Shown here piece after piece: positions 62,252-64,000 of a DNA stretch of 64,000 nucleotides. Made by a program: the position numbers and the translations under genes. The first letter of the stretch is position 1; each line of letters begins with the position of its first letter. The notes beneath the pieces were generated by a model. The model was not told where the DNA came from, ran no database searches, and saw only the letters and a list, made by a program, of their open reading frames with translations. Where the stretch lies: the NCBI RefSeq assembly GCF_000023125.1, contig NC_013037.1:5372501-5436500 (forward strand). Reading direction: 5' to 3'. The DNA is from Dyadobacter fermentans DSM 18053. GTDB lineage: Bacteria; Bacteroidota; Bacteroidia; Cytophagales; Spirosomataceae.

Positions 62252-64000
62252 TTACAATACAATTTCGACAAGTACCGACGTGCCTTCGCCCGGTTTCGAC
62301 TGGATGTCGAGCGTGCCGTTCAGGTAGTCTACACGCGCCTGTACGTTGCGCAAGCCGGCGCCTTTGTTTTGTTCAAGGTTTTGAGTGTCAAAACCTTTAC
62401 CATTGTCTTCCACGGTCACACTCACATTGTTTTCGACCCAGGTCAGCTGCACCTGCGCTTCGGAGGCGTGGGCGTATTTGAGCACGTTGTTCAGCAGCTC
62501 CTGGATGATCCGGTAAAGCACTACTTCCACCTGCGAATCGAGGCGTTTGTCTTCGAAACCGAATGCCTGCATGGTCACTTTCAACCTGCCGGAGGCGCTG
62601 ATGCCTTCGCAAAAGTCGCTCAGCGCGTCGATTAATCCGAACCGTACGAGCGATTCGGGCATCATGCTGTGGGCAACGCGGCGCATTTCGCTGATGGCAC
62701 CGTCGAGTTGGGTGAGAGCCCTGGTAAACGTCATGGCGCTTTCCTCGGGCAGGATTACATTTCCTTTCACGGAATTGAGAGTTAGTTTAATGCCTGATAA
62801 CAGTCCCCCGAGGCCATCGTGCAGGTCGCGGGCCACGCGGGTGCGTTCTTCTTCTTGTCCTTTCAAAATGGAATTGGTGGCTACCAATTGTTTTTCCTGC
62901 TGCAATTGGAGCACTTCCTGCTCGGCCACGCGCTTGCGGAATGCAATGTTCCGGTAAACCAAAATCGCGATAACCAGCAGTCCCACCAGCCCGGCAATGA
63001 GGCCGTAAATCAATGTCGTGCGGGTTTGTTTCTCTTTTTCAAGCGTTACAATCTGGTTTTCCTTTTGGGCCGTCAGGTATTTGGTGTCGAGCTCCTGCAA
63101 TTGTTTCTGCACGTCGATCCCCTGAATGGAGTCGTTCAGGATCGAGTATTTCATCAGGTAATCATAGGCGCCTTTGTAGTTGTTCTGGCGGGCAAGGTCG
63201 GTCGCGTAGTCTTCGTAAAGCTCCACCAAATGGTCGGTCATGTTGTTGGCTTCGGCAATGGTGAGCGCTTCTTTGGTGTATTTGGCGGATAAATCCGTCT
63301 TTTTAGCGTCCTCTGCGAGGAACATCAATGCCCTGAGGCAGTCGAGTTCGAGAAAAACATTGCCGGATTTCCGCGCGAGATCGAGCCCTTTCTGACCGTA
63401 AATCCAGGCTTCGTCGAGATTTTTCAACAGGCGGTTCGTGCGGCAGAGTCCGGCGTAGGCCTGGGTTACGAAAATGTCGGAACGGATCTTTTGAGCCACC
63501 AACAGCCCTTCCTTGAAATGCGCGAGGGCTTCGTTGTACTTTTTCAGATTGAAATAACAACCGCCGATATTGGTCAGAATGTCGGCCAGTTGCAGGCTAT
63601 CCTTCATCGGACGGGCGAGCTGCAATGCTTTTTGCTTGTAAACCACCGACTTATTGAACAGATTGGCATGCTCAAAAGCCGTTCCGATGCTAATGTAAAG
63701 CCGGGGCAGGAACTCCTTCATTCCCAGCTTGTCGAACTGGCTCGCCGACTGCTGGTAATACTTGATCGCCTCCGTAAAATTGCCCATATAGGTGTAGCTG
63801 GCCGCGATATTGGCGTAGCTCTTGCCGATATTGACCTGGTGTTTCATCCTTTTGGCGATTTCCAGGCTCTCGCGGTTGAGTTTCAGCCCCTCTTCGAATT
63901 TCCCCTGCAAATTGAGAATGTACGTGTAGTTCGACCGGAACTTGAACCGCCCGATGTCGTAATTCAGCTGCTCGCTCAGGGCGTCGGCTTTGAGGTAATA
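62252..64000 (-). CDS. TPR-containing sensor histidine kinase, 5' end outside window
   Basis: The visible 582 codons encode TPR repeats (ESLEIAKRMKHQVNIGKSYA and similar, up to about 270 residues from the visible end), one membrane helix (TTLIYGLIAGLVGLLVIAIL), a coiled coil, a HisKA_3 dimerisation/phosphoacceptor region (ARDLHDGLGGLLSGIK, His) and a HATPase domain (NNVLKYA, VEDNGKGFD, GAGLRNVQARV). The frame stays open to the last base of the window, so the start lies beyond it. The TTG at 63910 is an internal Leu codon (LNLQGKFEEG), not a start. Partner of the downstream NarL-type regulator. Confidence 0.95.
   Translation of the reverse strand, partial: YYLKADALSEQLNYDIGRFKFRSNYTYILNLQGKFEEGLKLNRESLEIAKRMKHQVNIGKSYANIAASYTYMGNFTEAIKYYQQSASQFDKLGMKEFLPRLYISIGTAFEHANLFNKSVVYKQKALQLARPMKDSLQLADILTNIGGCYFNLKKYNEALAHFKEGLLVAQKIRSDIFVTQAYAGLCRTNRLLKNLDEAWIYGQKGLDLARKSGNVFLELDCLRALMFLAEDAKKTDLSAKYTKEALTIAEANNMTDHLVELYEDYATDLARQNNYKGAYDYLMKYSILNDSIQGIDVQKQLQELDTKYLTAQKENQIVTLEKEKQTRTTLIYGLIAGLVGLLVIAILVYRNIAFRKRVAEQEVLQLQQEKQLVATNSILKGQEEERTRVARDLHDGLGGLLSGIKLTLNSVKGNVILPEESAMTFTRALTQLDGAISEMRRVAHSMMPESLVRFGLIDALSDFCEGISASGRLKVTMQAFGFEDKRLDSQVEVVLYRIIQELLNNVLKYAHASEAQVQLTWVENNVSVTVEDNGKGFDTQNLEQNKGAGLRNVQARVDYLNGTLDIQSKPGEGTSVLVEIVL

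Overview
The window looks like chromosomal DNA of a Bacteroidota bacterium of the order Cytophagales, most like a Dyadobacter-type member of Spirosomaceae. That placement is an inference. It rests on two SusC/SusD pairs, the type IX secretion and gliding genes sprA and gldF, DUF4199 and KTSC proteins, start regions without clear Shine-Dalgarno sequences, several promoters resembling the Bacteroidota TTTG/TAnnTTTG pattern, and moderately GC-rich coding DNA. Layout: (1) 1-8120, minus strand: a glycan-uptake locus with a one-piece sensor/HTH regulator, SusC, SusD and a LamG-type lipoprotein cut by the window edge. (2) 8236-28262: mostly housekeeping genes: a porin, malate dehydrogenase, DUF1232 protein, TatA, GatA, a LysM lytic transglycosylase, RuvA, the very large SprA, GcvH, a dihydroorotase-like protein without its usual metal ligands, two DUF4199 membrane proteins, GldF without GldG, and an ECF sigma/anti-sigma pair. 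(3) 28357-30063: a Tat-exported FAD oxidoreductase whose last quarter changes base composition. (4) 30092-37495: an accessory island. It starts with a compact, AT-rich four-gene operon, SIR2 - HerA ATPase - KTSC mini-protein - AbiC-like membrane protein. An XRE regulator, a small unknown protein, a frameshifted SUFU-domain gene between direct repeats, a zeta-toxin pair and a 2H phosphoesterase follow. (5) 37556-48958, minus strand: a nine-gene amino-sugar-like catabolic operon. It holds three Gfo/Idh/MocA proteins, an exported DegT aminotransferase, a neutral-ceramidase-like hydrolase, a beta-propeller protein, a FucP/NagP-type transporter, NagA and NagB. (6) 48959-50200: the operon's probable promoter and operator, then an array of 15 palindromic ~54-bp repeats. 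(7) 50201-52654: a LacI regulator and a sterol-desaturase-family membrane protein. (8) 52868-61515: a second SusC/SusD pair with two sulfatases and a HigBA toxin-antitoxin pair between them. (9) 61583-64000: a NarL-type response regulator and its TPR histidine kinase, which runs off the window. How the genes work together: the two SusCD loci import glycan fragments, and the second probably handles sulfated ones. The nine-gene operon looks built to import and dismantle an N-acetylated amino sugar or its conjugate, with the LacI protein probably acting on a perfect CpG-centred palindrome at the operon start. The SIR2-HerA module belongs to a known antiphage type. Here it is wired with one or no spacer bases to KTSC and AbiC-like genes, an arrangement I do not recognise as described, and it is the best candidate for a new composite defence system. 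The SUFU, zeta, XRE and 2H genes beside it make 30-37.5 kb a small defence/conflict island.
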